In this document: positions 1-8,594 of the stretch, one piece after another
How positions within the stretch are numbered: the stretch's first letter is position 1
How the letters are laid out: every line of letters begins with the position of its first letter
Source of the DNA: Verrucomicrobiia bacterium
GTDB taxonomy: Bacteria > Verrucomicrobiota > Verrucomicrobiia > Verrucomicrobiales > Akkermansiaceae
Reading direction: 5' to 3'
DNA: 64,000 bases
Assembly: GCA_947462875.1 (NCBI GenBank)
Contig: CANHQJ010000013.1
Location: 41,622 to 105,621 of the forward strand
The notes under the pieces: model-generated
The model's input: only the letters and a program-made list of their open reading frames with translations
Databases searched by the model: none
Told to the model about the DNA's origin: nothing
Program-made: the position numbers and the translations under genes

Positions 1-120
1 GTGGCTCTGCGCGAGATCCGATACGAGGGCTGGGCCACCGCCGAAGTCTCCGGCGGCGGACCCGATGTGTTGAAGGAAATTTTCCAACAAATGCGCAAGC
101 ATCTTCTCGGCATCGCCTGA
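1..120 (+). CDS. Sugar phosphate isomerase/epimerase, C-terminal end only (partial)
   Basis: The window opens inside an open frame that reads VALREIRYEGWATAEVSGGG and stops with TGA at 118-120. A 'LREIGYxGWATAE' segment near the C-terminus is typical of xylose-isomerase-like TIM-barrel proteins (AP_endonuc_2 family), where it forms the last strand and helix. Only about 39 residues are visible, so substrate and role cannot be told. The gene lies 71 bp upstream of the DUF1552 gene on the same strand. Family assignment is by eye. Confidence 0.55.
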   Translation: MALREIRYEGWATAEVSGGGPDVLKEIFQQMRKHLLGIA

Positions 121-191
121 TGCCAGACTTTCCCATTGCGAAAATCCATTCTGCTTCTACCGTTCCGTAGATTTTCCCACTCCTGTAACTC

Positions 192-1574
192 ATGAAACCA
201 CTGCCACGCCGATCATTTTTGAAGGGAACCGGAGCCTCGCTCGCTCTGCCTTGGCTCGAGGCCATGATGCCGGCGAAGGCCGCCACGGCGGGCGCTTCCG
301 TGCCTCAGCGCATTGCGTTTCTCTACATGCCCAATGGCGTGCGTCCGGATCGCTGGACGCCGGAGGGCGATGGCGGTCGCTTCAAACTCTCGCCCATCCT
401 GAGTCCGCTGGAAAAACATCGTGATGATCTGTTGGTCTTCACCGGCTTGCAGAACAAGGCTTCGTTCAGCGGTGACGGCCACTACGTGAAAACGGGCGGC
501 TGGCTCACCGGCACCACGATTACGAAAACCACGGGCTCGGACATCAACGCGGGCGGCATTTCGATGGACCAGATCGCCGCCGCGCAGTTGGGGCAATTCA
601 CCCGTCTGCCCTCGCTGGAGCTGGGCACCGAGCGCACCGCTACCGGGGTGGATACGAATGTCAATTACACCCGCTTATACGCATCGCACATCGCATGGAA
701 AACGCCCACCGTGCCCTTGCCCTGTGAGATCAACCCGCGTGTGGCATTTGATCGCTTGTTCCGCAACAAAGCGGGCGCTGGTCCCAAAACGCAGGATGAC
801 CAGCAATCGGTCCTGGACCTCGTGCGCGATGATGCCAAACGCCTGCATGCCAAACTCGGCACGGCGGATCGACAGAAACTCGATCAGTATCTCGAATCGA
901 TCCGCGAGGTGGAGCGTCGCATCGAGCAGGAAGCGCAGTCGCTCGGCGCTGGCATCAATGTCTCGCCCGAGGTGCTGAAGGAAATGGATGCTCTCGACAA
1001 ACGGATTTCCAAGCTCATGGGCAAGGCCTCGCGCGAGGAGGAGCTGAACGCCGTGCCGCGTTTCGATTTCAGCGAACACGTGAAACTCATGCTCGATATC
1101 ATGGTGCTCGCCTTCTGGTCGGATACCACCCGCGTGTCCACCTTCATGTTTGGCAACGATGTCACCAACCGCAATTTTTCCTTCCTCGAGGGCGTCAATG
1201 GCGGACATCACTCGATTTCCCATCACCAGAACAACAAGGATCAGCTTGATCAGTATGAGGCGATCAACCGCTGGCACGTGCAGCAATACGCCTACATGCT
1301 CGATCGCATGAAAGGCATCCGCGAAGGTGAGGGGACATTGCTCGATCACTCGATGATCGCCTTTGGCAGCCCCATCCGCGATGGCAACGCCCACGCGCCG
1401 CAGAACGTGCCCATCGTCGTCGCCGGCAAGGCGAGCGGCAAGTTGCGCACGGGCCGACATCTGGTCTACGATCCCGGCACTCCGCTGTGCTCGCTGTGGC
1501 TGACCATGCTCGAAGCCGCGGGGGTGAAATCCACCAAACTCGGCGACGCCAGCACGGGACTTCGCGGCGTGTGA
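192..1574 (+). CDS. DUF1552 domain-containing protein with Tat signal
   Basis: A 460-residue protein beginning with a twin-arginine leader (PRRSFLK at residues 5-11, then an Ala/Leu-rich stretch to about residue 30). Folded-protein export by Tat is therefore likely. The body, with its 'RIAFLYMPNGVRPDRW' opening, matches the DUF1552 family, which is widespread in Planctomycetes and Verrucomicrobia. There it usually sits beside a DUF1587/DUF1592 cytochrome-type protein. No such partner is within the visible sequence, although one could lie further upstream. Function is unknown. The gene ends at a bidirectional terminator that it shares with rplT. Confidence 0.85.
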   Translation: MKPLPRRSFLKGTGASLALPWLEAMMPAKAATAGASVPQRIAFLYMPNGVRPDRWTPEGDGGRFKLSPILSPLEKHRDDLLVFTGLQNKASFSGDGHYVKTGGWLTGTTITKTTGSDINAGGISMDQIAAAQLGQFTRLPSLELGTERTATGVDTNVNYTRLYASHIAWKTPTVPLPCEINPRVAFDRLFRNKAGAGPKTQDDQQSVLDLVRDDAKRLHAKLGTADRQKLDQYLESIREVERRIEQEAQSLGAGINVSPEVLKEMDALDKRISKLMGKASREEELNAVPRFDFSEHVKLMLDIMVLAFWSDTTRVSTFMFGNDVTNRNFSFLEGVNGGHHSISHHQNNKDQLDQYEAINRWHVQQYAYMLDRMKGIREGEGTLLDHSMIAFGSPIRDGNAHAPQNVPIVVAGKASGKLRTGRHLVYDPGTPLCSLWLTMLEAAGVKSTKLGDASTGLRGV

Positions 1575-1606
1575 GTGACAGGCATTTCGTCCGGCCAAGT
1601 GGAAAG

Positions 1607-1640
1607 AAAAACACCGCACGGCGAACCGGGCGGTGTTTTT
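1607..1640. terminator. Bidirectional intrinsic terminator between the DUF1552 gene and rplT
   Basis: An 11-bp perfect stem (AAAAACACCGC at 1607-1617 pairing with GCGGTGTTTTT at 1630-1640) encloses a smaller CGG/CCG stem with a CGAA loop. An A-run on one side and a T-run on the other let it end transcription from either direction. That suits the convergent genes on each side. Confidence 0.8.
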
Positions 1641-1680
1641 GGTTTGAGTGCTATGTTACTCGAAAGAGAGCGGCTGCGTA

Positions 1681-2052
1681 TCAGGCAGCGGCTTTGTCTT
1701 CCAGAGCTTTCTTGGCTTGCGCAACGATGGCACTGAAAGCGGCGGCATCGGTGATCGCCAGATCCGAGAGGATCTTGCGGTCGGCTTCGATACCAGCAGC
1801 CTTGAGACCCTCGATGAAACGCGAGTAGGTAAGACCTTCGTTGCGGGTGGCGGCGCTGATACGCGCGATCCACAGACGACGGAATTGACCCTTGCGCTTC
1901 TTACGGTCGCGATATTCGTAAGTTTGTGCCTTACGAACGGCGTCTTTTGCATAGCGGAAAAGCTTCGAACGGAAACCGCGGAAACCTTTCGCACGGAGCA
2001 ACGTACGCTTGCGGCGTTTGCGGCTGGCCGGGGAATTGGTGGCTCTTGACAT
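1681..2052 (-). CDS. rplT: 50S ribosomal protein L20
   Basis: A 123-residue basic protein with the full L20 signature: N-terminal [16 protein letters not shown], then [25 protein letters not shown] and WIARI. L20 is an early-assembly protein of the large subunit and in many bacteria represses its own operon by binding the mRNA. It lies 139 bp downstream of rpmI, as in most bacteria. The N-terminus ([15 protein letters not shown]) is slightly longer than the usual MPRV start, but the ATG is clear. It ends at the terminator shared with the DUF1552 gene. Confidence 0.97.
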   Translation of the reverse strand: MSRATNSPASRKRRKRTLLRAKGFRGFRSKLFRYAKDAVRKAQTYEYRDRKKRKGQFRRLWIARISAATRNEGLTYSRFIEGLKAAGIEADRKILSDLAITDAAAFSAIVAQAKKALEDKAAA

Positions 2053-2147
2053 GTGTGTGTGTTTTCTATCGGCAGGCTGTTTGTTTACTTAACTCCCACA
2101 GTCTCGCCTGACGAGTGACCCGTGTGACCGGGCAGGCTGTGTGGAGT

Positions 2148-2166
2148 CCACCCGAACCGCGGGTGG
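2148..2166 (-). other. Stem-loop in the rpmI-rplT spacer
   Basis: CCACCCG (2148-2154) and CGGGTGG (2160-2166) form a 7-bp GC-rich stem with a 5-nt loop in the 139-bp spacer between rpmI and rplT. No T-run follows it in the direction of transcription, so it is unlikely to be a simple terminator. L20 autoregulation through mRNA structure is known in other bacteria, but nothing here proves that role. Confidence 0.35.
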
Positions 2167-2191
2167 GTGCGCAGATGTCACTGCGACTCAA

Positions 2192-2401
2192 TTAACCGAA
2201 AGGCAGGTTCTCTTTGACATTTTTGATGTCAGCATCGGAAACCAGACCGGCGCGCCCGAGAGCACGCTTGCGCTTCGAACTCTTCTTTTGAAGAATGTGG
2301 CGCTTGCCTTGTTTACGACGTAGAACTTTGCCTGTGCCGGTGATCTTGAATCGTTTGGCGACAGCTTTTCTTGTTTTGGATGTGCCTGAAGGACCTGGCA
2401 T
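2192..2401 (-). CDS. rpmI: 50S ribosomal protein L35
   Basis: A 69-residue, Lys/Arg-rich protein. 'KTRKAVAKRFKITGTGKVLRRKQGKRHILQKKSSKRKR' is the L35 family pattern, and the length is normal for L35. It is the first gene of an rpmI-rplT pair. The usual upstream partner infC is not here: upstream is a stretch without a recognisable gene and then a lipoprotein gene on the other strand. A weak promoter-like pair (TTGTCA, 16 nt, TAGTTT) ends only 9 nt before the ATG, so the mRNA leader may be very short. Confidence 0.96.
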   Translation of the reverse strand: MPGPSGTSKTRKAVAKRFKITGTGKVLRRKQGKRHILQKKSSKRKRALGRAGLVSDADIKNVKENLPFG

Positions 2402-2689
2402 GGGACGGCGAAACTAGAAGACTCGTGCGTTTTGACAAGTAAAAAATGAGTCGCACGACCGATTTTTTTCGATTTTTCCCCACGATCCTCCCATTTTCGA
2501 AAAAAAGCGCATAAAATTCCGGCGACCGGGCTCTGATGATCCGCTTCCCATCGCTCGTCCGCTGCGCTTTTGCGCTCCTCGCGCTGTGGGGCCCGTTTTG
2601 CCGAACTACCTGCGATCCATCCCTCCGGACCACTCTGTTGGCTTTCGTTCCGTGCCGCGAAGGGAGACAACACTTGCGTTTTGGCGTGG

Positions 2690-3175
2690 ATGTGGTGGAG
2701 TGGCGATGTGCGAACGGGTTGTTGTGGATTGCTGTTTCTGATGCTGGCCGCGTGTGCGACTAAGGAGAAAAACGCCGCGGAGCCGGCGAAGGCGGAGGTG
2801 GACATGATGCGATTGGTCGCGCGGGTGCAGTCGCGCCCGGGCAACAAGGACTTCGTCCTGCTGGAGGCGTATGGCAAGTGGACGGTGGAAGAGGGGGTGA
2901 ACCTGTATGCCTATGGTAGCGATGGCCGCACCGCGATCCTTGTGACCAGCGGCGAAAAGCTGGGTCAGTTCGTGGCAGCGGATGTGAAATCCGGACAAGT
3001 CGAAATCGGAGATGCCGTCTATCATCGCACCAAGGGACCAAGCCAGGCACCTGCCGGACCCAATGCCGCGAATCCGCCCCCTGCGCCTGCCGCCCCACCC
3101 GCAGCGGCGCCATCGCCAGAGCCTAAACCAGTGGATCCTTCCAAGATCGAGCCCGTTCCCTTGCCCTCGTATTGA
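2690..3175 (+). CDS. Small lipoprotein with proline/alanine-rich C-terminus
   Basis: Hypothetical protein. The signal peptide ends in a clear lipobox (LAAC, Cys 22 from the ATG at 2690), so it is probably lipid-anchored. Residues about 30-115 form a small soluble domain I do not recognise, and the last 45 residues are a Pro/Ala tail. The frame stays open to 2570, but that would put more than 60 residues before the lipobox. An in-frame GTG at 2708 has a good ribosome site (GGAG at 2697-2700, 7 nt away) and may be the true start. The 288 bp between rpmI and this gene show nothing else I can name. Confidence 0.6.
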   Translation: MWWSGDVRTGCCGLLFLMLAACATKEKNAAEPAKAEVDMMRLVARVQSRPGNKDFVLLEAYGKWTVEEGVNLYAYGSDGRTAILVTSGEKLGQFVAADVKSGQVEIGDAVYHRTKGPSQAPAGPNAANPPPAPAAPPAAAPSPEPKPVDPSKIEPVPLPSY

Positions 3176-3199
3176 GGGAAGATTTTCCCATTCATGATC

Positions 3200-3598
3200 C
3201 TAGGGCAGAAGCCGTGCCGCAAGCTGCGCATCGGGCAGGGCGCAGGCATCGGCATGGCCGAACCAGCGGATGCGGTTGCGGGCGATGAAGCGATACGCGG
3301 CTTCACGCCAGGAGCGGGGTAGAATTTTCGCGATGAGAAAGCAGCGCCAGAAACCTCCCAGTGCCCGGCAGAGTTCCATCACGGAATCCGAGCGCAGGAA
3401 GGTGCTGCCGTCCGCCTCGCGCCACACGACCATGCTGCCTTCGGTGAGCGAGGCGTAGCGGCTGAGCTCGCGTTGTTTCGCGGTCTCACCCTGCAAGGGG
3501 GCGAATTGCAAATGCTGCCGGTGATCGGCATGGGCGAGAAAACGGACCGAGCGGGAGCAGAGACCGCACTCTCCATCAAAAAATACGATCCATTTCAT
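3200..3598 (-). CDS. DCC (DUF393) family thiol-disulfide oxidoreductase-like protein
   Basis: A 132-residue protein starting MKWIVFFDGECGLCSR. The DxxCxxC motif near the N-terminus (DGECGLC, residues 8-14) defines the DCC/DUF393 family, which is predicted to have a thioredoxin-like fold with a redox CxxC pair. Length is typical. Substrate is unknown. It follows the DUF4407 gene by 12 bp on the same strand and may be co-transcribed with it. A second, divergent DCC protein lies at 20358-20867. Confidence 0.88.
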   Translation of the reverse strand: MKWIVFFDGECGLCSRSVRFLAHADHRQHLQFAPLQGETAKQRELSRYASLTEGSMVVWREADGSTFLRSDSVMELCRALGGFWRCFLIAKILPRSWREAAYRFIARNRIRWFGHADACALPDAQLAARLLP

Positions 3599-3610
3599 CG
3601 TACGATGAGG

Positions 3611-5296
3611 TTAGCTCGCCTGCGGCTGGAAGAAGCACTGCATGCGGCGGTGAAGATCATCGTAGAAACTTTTTTTCATGGCCTCCAGCGCGGCGATCTG
3701 CTCGGGCGTGGACTGCTCGCGCAGGGCTTCCTGTTGACGCATTTTCTCGGCAAAGGCCTGCTCCATTTCGATCAGGCTGTCGAGAAACTCGCGCGCGGCG
3801 CGGGAGTGCTCCACGCCATCGACGAGCGCGGCCTCCAGGCGTTTGTTGCGAGTGACGCCGAAGAGATTGCTGGTGGAGTTCTGCGCCATGTAGCGTTTGT
3901 GATTTTGCAGGAAATTTTTGTGTTCGCCCGCGAAGTGGACTTCCTCGCGATCGAGCAGGGTATCGTAGGGACCGGACTTGGTGAAAAATTTTACGATCAG
4001 GGGAATGGTGTCCACCAGCATGAACAGGGCGGTAAGAATCAGGTAGGTGAAGTAGGCGAACTGACCGCCCTTGTTGCCATCTTCGAAGAGCTGGTGCAGG
4101 GCGAGCGTCTGGGTGAGCACGTCCTTGCGGGGCTCGGCGCGGATGGAGTCGATCGTAGCACGCTCATCGGCGGCGACGCGGGCGAGTTCTTCCTGCACGC
4201 GGGCGAGTTCCGCGAGGCGTGTGTCGATTTGTTGTTTGATGGTTTCGCGCAGGGCGTTTTGCTGGGCGGTAAAGGAGGCGGCCTGGTCGTTTTCCACCTT
4301 GCGCTTGAGTTCGGCGACGCGTTCCTGCTCGGCCTGGTTGGCGAGTTCGATCTCCTTGAGTTTGGTTTCAAAGGCGGCGATGGCGGTGGCCTCGGCGGCG
4401 CGGATCTGGCTTTCCAGGGCTTTTTTCTCGGTGGTGAGATGCTCTAACAGACCGCCGAGACGCTTCGATTCCTCACGACGCGGATCGAGCTGATCCGAGC
4501 GGATCGAGCGGGCGCGGGGGCCTTCGCCGGAGAGGCCCGAGCGTTGGCCGTTCAGCTCGCGTTCGAACTCCGCCTGCCAAAAGCCGAGCTCGGTTTGCAG
4601 CTTGGTGTATTGCGGGGTGAGTTCCGTCGATTGCGCCTCAATGGCGGCGAGTCGATCGGTGAAAGGCTTGGTGGCCTCATCGGTGGCTTTTTTCAATTCC
4701 GCCTGTTGTGCGGCGGTGAGGCCGGGAATGGCGGAGGAGGCGTCCTCGTTTTCCTGGATGATGAATTTCGCCTGGAACGATTCGTTCCATTTCTGGCGTT
4801 GATCGGCGATGTTTGTCTCCAGCGCGGTCACTTGCTGGCGCACGGTGTTTTTCGATTTCTCGAACTGCGAGCGGGTGGTCTCGATCATTGCCGCGCGATC
4901 CGCCTCGATCACGGTGGAAATGGTATCGCGGAAAAGCAGGAGCACCATGGGGTGGGCGATGGTGATGCCCATCAGCATGGCGACGACAAAACGCAGCGCG
5001 AATTGGCCGATCTTGCGGAAGAACGACATGAAGGGTCGATAGGAAGCGAGCAGGGCGCGGTCGATGCTGAGAATGATGAAGGCCCACACGGTGGCGACGC
5101 CGTAGATCACGAGCGGTTTGTCCGTCAGGGTGGAAAGGGCGTAGGCACAGGCGATGAAGGCGAAGGCGCAGGGCACGAGCACGGTGCAGCCGAAGGCGAC
5201 ATACTTGCGCTGCTCCCAGCTCGGGCATTGTTCGAGTGTCTCGGTGCCGGCGCCGGAAAGCCAGAAAAAGAGGCGTTTGAGAGAGGAAGATTTCAT
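3611..5296 (-). CDS. DUF4407 domain-containing membrane protein
   Basis: A 561-residue protein from the ATG at 5296. An upstream in-frame TTG at 5335 is less likely. The N-terminal part has four hydrophobic segments, two close together near residues 30-75 and two near 95-125, followed by a long Gln/Glu/Lys-rich coiled coil (about residues 135-400). One more hydrophobic segment follows (YFTYLILTALFMLVDTIPLI), then a charged tail. This layout is that of the DUF4407 family, whose function is not known. It may be a membrane-anchored scaffold. Confidence 0.82.
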   Translation of the reverse strand: MKSSSLKRLFFWLSGAGTETLEQCPSWEQRKYVAFGCTVLVPCAFAFIACAYALSTLTDKPLVIYGVATVWAFIILSIDRALLASYRPFMSFFRKIGQFALRFVVAMLMGITIAHPMVLLLFRDTISTVIEADRAAMIETTRSQFEKSKNTVRQQVTALETNIADQRQKWNESFQAKFIIQENEDASSAIPGLTAAQQAELKKATDEATKPFTDRLAAIEAQSTELTPQYTKLQTELGFWQAEFERELNGQRSGLSGEGPRARSIRSDQLDPRREESKRLGGLLEHLTTEKKALESQIRAAEATAIAAFETKLKEIELANQAEQERVAELKRKVENDQAASFTAQQNALRETIKQQIDTRLAELARVQEELARVAADERATIDSIRAEPRKDVLTQTLALHQLFEDGNKGGQFAYFTYLILTALFMLVDTIPLIVKFFTKSGPYDTLLDREEVHFAGEHKNFLQNHKRYMAQNSTSNLFGVTRNKRLEAALVDGVEHSRAAREFLDSLIEMEQAFAEKMRQQEALREQSTPEQIAALEAMKKSFYDDLHRRMQCFFQPQAS

Positions 5297-5370
5297 AATC
5301 TGACCACTACGCGGGTCAGAACCCGGCTTGTTCAATCAATCGCAAAGAATTTTTCCGATGAGGGATTTCT

Positions 5371-6042
5371 TTACGGTTTGAGGGTTTTGGCGAGGGGCTT
5401 GAGCACCTCGGCGGCAGCCTTGGCCATCAGCGCCGCGCCCTCGGTATTGGGATGCACGCGATCCGGCAGGAATTCCGGATGATCCTTGAGTGCGGCATGC
5501 ATGTCGATGATGGGCAGATTTTTTTCTTTCGCCAGTTTATCGACGTGCTGGATGACGACCTGGAGGTTCGCGTCGTTGATACCGAAATTTCCTTTTCCGG
5601 GAACGGGGCAGGGGCGGCAGACAAACACGATGGGCTTGCAGGGCAGGTCCTGGAAGGATTTCACCAGCTCCGCATAGTCGGCATAGAACTCCTGCTCGAA
5701 TTTCCAGTTCTGCGGTTTGGTGTCGTTGGTGCCGAGCATGATGATCACCACGTGCGGCTTCACGGAGAGAGCGCTTTTGTAGGCTTTCTCGTTCCAGTAG
5801 GGATGGTCGCCTTTTTTCAGCAAGGTGCGGCCGCTGACACCGCAATTGCTCACATCCCAGTCCTTGCCTAACAATTCCTTGAGCTGGCTGGGGTAGGACT
5901 TGCCGCGGGCGGCACCGCTGCCCTGGGTGATACTGTCGCCCACGCAGACCACGCGGAACTTGGGGCTTTCCTGCACGCTTGGCTGGGCTGGGGCGGTGAG
6001 GGGGCCGAGGGCGGCGATGACGGAGACGAGGAGTTTTTTCAT
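5371..6042 (-). CDS. Exported SGNH/GDSL-family hydrolase (esterase-like)
   Basis: A 223-residue protein with a signal peptide (MKKLLVSVIAALGPLTAPA). All four SGNH blocks are visible: GDSITQG at 35-41 with nucleophile Ser37, Gly68 in NCGVSG, GTND at 104-107 with Asn106, and DRVHPN at 194-199 giving Asp194 and His197. The protein should be an active serine esterase or carbohydrate deacetylase in the periplasm or outside. The short form is typical of SGNH enzymes acting on acetylated polysaccharides, but the substrate is not shown by sequence. It lies downstream of moxR on the same strand. Confidence 0.9.
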   Translation of the reverse strand: MKKLLVSVIAALGPLTAPAQPSVQESPKFRVVCVGDSITQGSGAARGKSYPSQLKELLGKDWDVSNCGVSGRTLLKKGDHPYWNEKAYKSALSVKPHVVIIMLGTNDTKPQNWKFEQEFYADYAELVKSFQDLPCKPIVFVCRPCPVPGKGNFGINDANLQVVIQHVDKLAKEKNLPIIDMHAALKDHPEFLPDRVHPNTEGAALMAKAAAEVLKPLAKTLKP

Positions 6043-6064
6043 GACAGATGGGTGCGATATGTTG

Positions 6065-7072
6065 TTAGGAATTCACCATGGTGCGCGGTGTGGCATTGGC
6101 CTGGAAGGGGACTTCTTCGAGAATCGTGCGCACCAGGTCGTTTGCCGTGAGGCCCTCGATGCGGGCATTGTATTCCAGCACGATGCGGTGGCGCAGCACG
6201 GCTCCCGCGACGAAACGCACATCTTCAAACGAAGCGTGAGGACGCTCGTTGATGAGCGCGCGTGCCTTCGCCGCCGAGGCGAGGGACAGCGCCGCACGGG
6301 GCGAGGCTCCGTAGCGGATGCCGCGTGCCGCCGTTGACTGCCCGGGGTGGGTGGCATCGACGAGACGCGCGATGTAGTTCGCGACGGGGGTGGGGAGGAA
6401 AATACGACGCACGAGACCGAGGATCTGATCCAGGGTTTCGGATGTCATGATGGCCTCCACGACCGGATCGGTGCCGAGCTCGCGGTGATTGACGATGCGT
6501 TCCAGCGTGGAGACGTTGTTGCGCGTGACCTCCAGTTTGAAGAGGAAGCGGTCGAGCTGCGCCTCGGGCAGGGGATAGGTTCCTTCGAGTTCGATGGGGT
6601 TTTGCGTGGCGAGAACGAAGAATGGTTTCGGCAGGTCATGGGTGTGTCCCAGCACCGTCACGCGGCGCTCCTGCATGGCCTCGAGCAGGGCGGACTGGGT
6701 CTTGGGCGAGGCTCGGTTGATTTCGTCGGCTAACAGAATGTTGGTGAAAAGCGGGCCGGGCTGGAAGACGAATTCGCGTTTGCCATTGACCTCTTGCAGC
6801 ACGGGGTTGCCCGTGATGTCGCCGGGCAGCAGGTCCGGCGTGAACTGCACGCGTTTGGTATCGAGGCGGAGCGAGCGCGAGAGGCCTTTGACCAGCTCGG
6901 TTTTGCCCAGGCCCGGCAGGCCTTCCAGCAAAATGTGGCCGCGGGCGAGGACGCCGGTGATGACCAGATCGATGAGTTCTTCTTGGCCGAAGAGGACTTG
7001 ATTGAGCGCTTGGTTGAGAGAGCGGATGTGCTTGGCGGCATCGGCGACTTCGGTTTCGGTGGCGTGTGACAT
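6065..7072 (-). CDS. MoxR-family AAA+ ATPase
   Basis: A 335-residue AAA_3-type ATPase. Walker A is GLPGLGKTE (residues 51-59), Walker B with sensor residues is LLADEINRASPKTQ (DEINR at 116-120), and FVLATQNPIE marks sensor 1. MoxR proteins act as chaperones that mature or activate partner proteins, often containing VWA domains, near the membrane. The usual DUF58 and VWA (BatA/BatB) partners are absent. The only tightly linked gene is the coiled-coil membrane protein 9 bp upstream. Confidence 0.93.
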   Translation of the reverse strand: MSHATETEVADAAKHIRSLNQALNQVLFGQEELIDLVITGVLARGHILLEGLPGLGKTELVKGLSRSLRLDTKRVQFTPDLLPGDITGNPVLQEVNGKREFVFQPGPLFTNILLADEINRASPKTQSALLEAMQERRVTVLGHTHDLPKPFFVLATQNPIELEGTYPLPEAQLDRFLFKLEVTRNNVSTLERIVNHRELGTDPVVEAIMTSETLDQILGLVRRIFLPTPVANYIARLVDATHPGQSTAARGIRYGASPRAALSLASAAKARALINERPHASFEDVRFVAGAVLRHRIVLEYNARIEGLTANDLVRTILEEVPFQANATPRTMVNS

Positions 7073-7081
7073 GATGGAAGG

Positions 7082-8473
7082 TTATTCGAAAAATTTCTTG
7101 AGAGCTTTTTGTTCCTGCGGGTCGAGCGATTCTTTCCAGACGCGATCGCCGCCCTTGCCGGTATCGGAAACATCGCCGCCGGCGCTGGCTTTGCTGGCGC
7201 TTTGATCGACATCGTGCTTGCCGTCCTGCAGTTCTAACAAATCACCGGGCAGGGACTTGGAAAGATCGGTGGCCTTGAGGCCCTGCATGTCGCCGGTCTC
7301 GAGTTCCTGGGAGGCTTTGCCTAACAGATTCGGGTCATGGCCGGGACCGCGGTTGACACCGCCTTTGCCGGGGCCTTCACCCTCTCCTTCGCCTTCACCC
7401 TCGCCTTCCCCCTGGCCCTGGCCTTGTCCTTTGTCGCCGGGGTGGGAACCGTCGGCCAGCAATTCATCCAGCCATTCCTCGCCTTGTCCGCCCTCGCCCT
7501 GCTGGCCTTCGCCTTGCAGTTGTTCGGCGCTTTTTTTGAGATTTTGTTGCAGTTGCTGCATTTGCTCTGGCGTGAGTTTGCCGAGGTCTTTGGGGTCCAG
7601 TCCCTTGAGTTGCTCCATGAGTGCCGGATTCGGCTTCATGGCTCCGTTTTTCATGCCCTCCATGGCCTGCTCGAACTCGTTGGCGAGCCGTGCTTTTTCC
7701 TTGTCGCCGAGCTGCGGATTTTGCTGCAGCGTCTCGAGCGTTTTGGCGGCCTGGTTCATTTCGCGCTCGAGTCGTTTGGTCTCGGACTTGTGTTCCTTGC
7801 GCATGTTATCGGTGGCTTCCATGGAGGCATGGCTGAACCACTCTTCCGGATCCTGGGCACGCAGGTCTTCGATTTTTTTGCGCACTTCCTCAATGTATTC
7901 TTCATCGACGACTTTTTCTTCCTCGAGCTTGGCGAGTTCTGATTCCGTGCGTTCCCAGGCCTGAGGTTCGTCGGGCGGGAGTTTGGGGGGCAAAAGACGA
8001 TGCAGCGGGATCAGCAGACCGGCGGCGAGCAGAAGCAGAGCAGCGACGGGCGGGATCCACACGCGTTGCCAATGCCAGCGCAGACCGGCGTGCACGCGAT
8101 CCGGCAGCGCGGGCCAGGGGCTGACGCCTGCGAGAGCCGCCGAGAGCCCGCTGCGCAGGCGCATGGCCGCTTCCATGCGAACCAACGATTGGGCGGGAGT
8201 CTCAAAATTCTTCCGGGCGATCAGCCAGCTAATCAGCGCGATCAGACAAAGGACACCAGCGATGGCCAGCAGGCAGGGTGCCGTGCCAATTTGCGGGTAT
8301 TGCCGACGAAACCACAGCAGAAGCGCGGTTCCCACCAGGCTGCTCAGCAGCAATGGCGCGGAAAAACGTTGCAGCCACCAGGCGAAATTCACCTTGCGGG
8401 CGACGTGGCGCGCCTGGGCCGTCCATGCGTCTTGTGCTGACAATCCTTGTGGCATCTCCCCGAATTCTAGCAT
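7082..8473 (-). CDS. Membrane protein with coiled coil and Gly-Glu repeat region
   Basis: A 463-residue protein with three N-terminal hydrophobic segments (around residues 37-55, 65-85 and 133-155). After these come a long acidic and basic coiled coil (about 165-300) and a Gly/Glu/Gln low-complexity stretch with (GE)n repeats (about 345-370). It ends just before moxR (9 bp), so the two are very likely co-transcribed. The layout recalls DUF4175-like proteins found beside MoxR genes, but I do not recognise the family firmly. An ATG at 8455 is an alternative start. Confidence 0.65.
   Translation of the reverse strand: MLEFGEMPQGLSAQDAWTAQARHVARKVNFAWWLQRFSAPLLLSSLVGTALLLWFRRQYPQIGTAPCLLAIAGVLCLIALISWLIARKNFETPAQSLVRMEAAMRLRSGLSAALAGVSPWPALPDRVHAGLRWHWQRVWIPPVAALLLLAAGLLIPLHRLLPPKLPPDEPQAWERTESELAKLEEEKVVDEEYIEEVRKKIEDLRAQDPEEWFSHASMEATDNMRKEHKSETKRLEREMNQAAKTLETLQQNPQLGDKEKARLANEFEQAMEGMKNGAMKPNPALMEQLKGLDPKDLGKLTPEQMQQLQQNLKKSAEQLQGEGQQGEGGQGEEWLDELLADGSHPGDKGQGQGQGEGEGEGEGEGEGPGKGGVNRGPGHDPNLLGKASQELETGDMQGLKATDLSKSLPGDLLELQDGKHDVDQSASKASAGGDVSDTGKGGDRVWKESLDPQEQKALKKFFE
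7371..7433. repeat. Short-unit repeat coding for Gly-Glu/Gly-Gln runs
   Basis: A pyrimidine-rich run of near-identical 6-bp units (variants of CCTTCA, CCCTCG and CCCTGG) encodes alternating Gly-Gln and Gly-Glu in the coiled-coil membrane protein. Such units are prone to length change by slippage while staying in frame. Confidence 0.7.
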
Positions 8474-8594
8474 CTCTCTGGCGGAGGGAAAGCAGGAAAT
8501 CGAGCCGATGCATTTCTCCTTGGTTGACGAAATGCTGAAAAAAGTGCATTTTGTGGTTGACGGTGGTCAGATTAAATGCTGTTTTTGCAGCACT

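Noticed and set aside
2570..2689. A longer form of the lipoprotein starting at 2570.
   Set aside because: It would place the lipobox more than 60 residues from the N-terminus, which does not work for lipoprotein export.
7983..8594. Upstream open part of the frame that holds the 300-residue lipoprotein.
   Set aside because: It lies opposite the MoxR-linked membrane protein gene, has no protein-like features, and the signal peptide begins at 8595.
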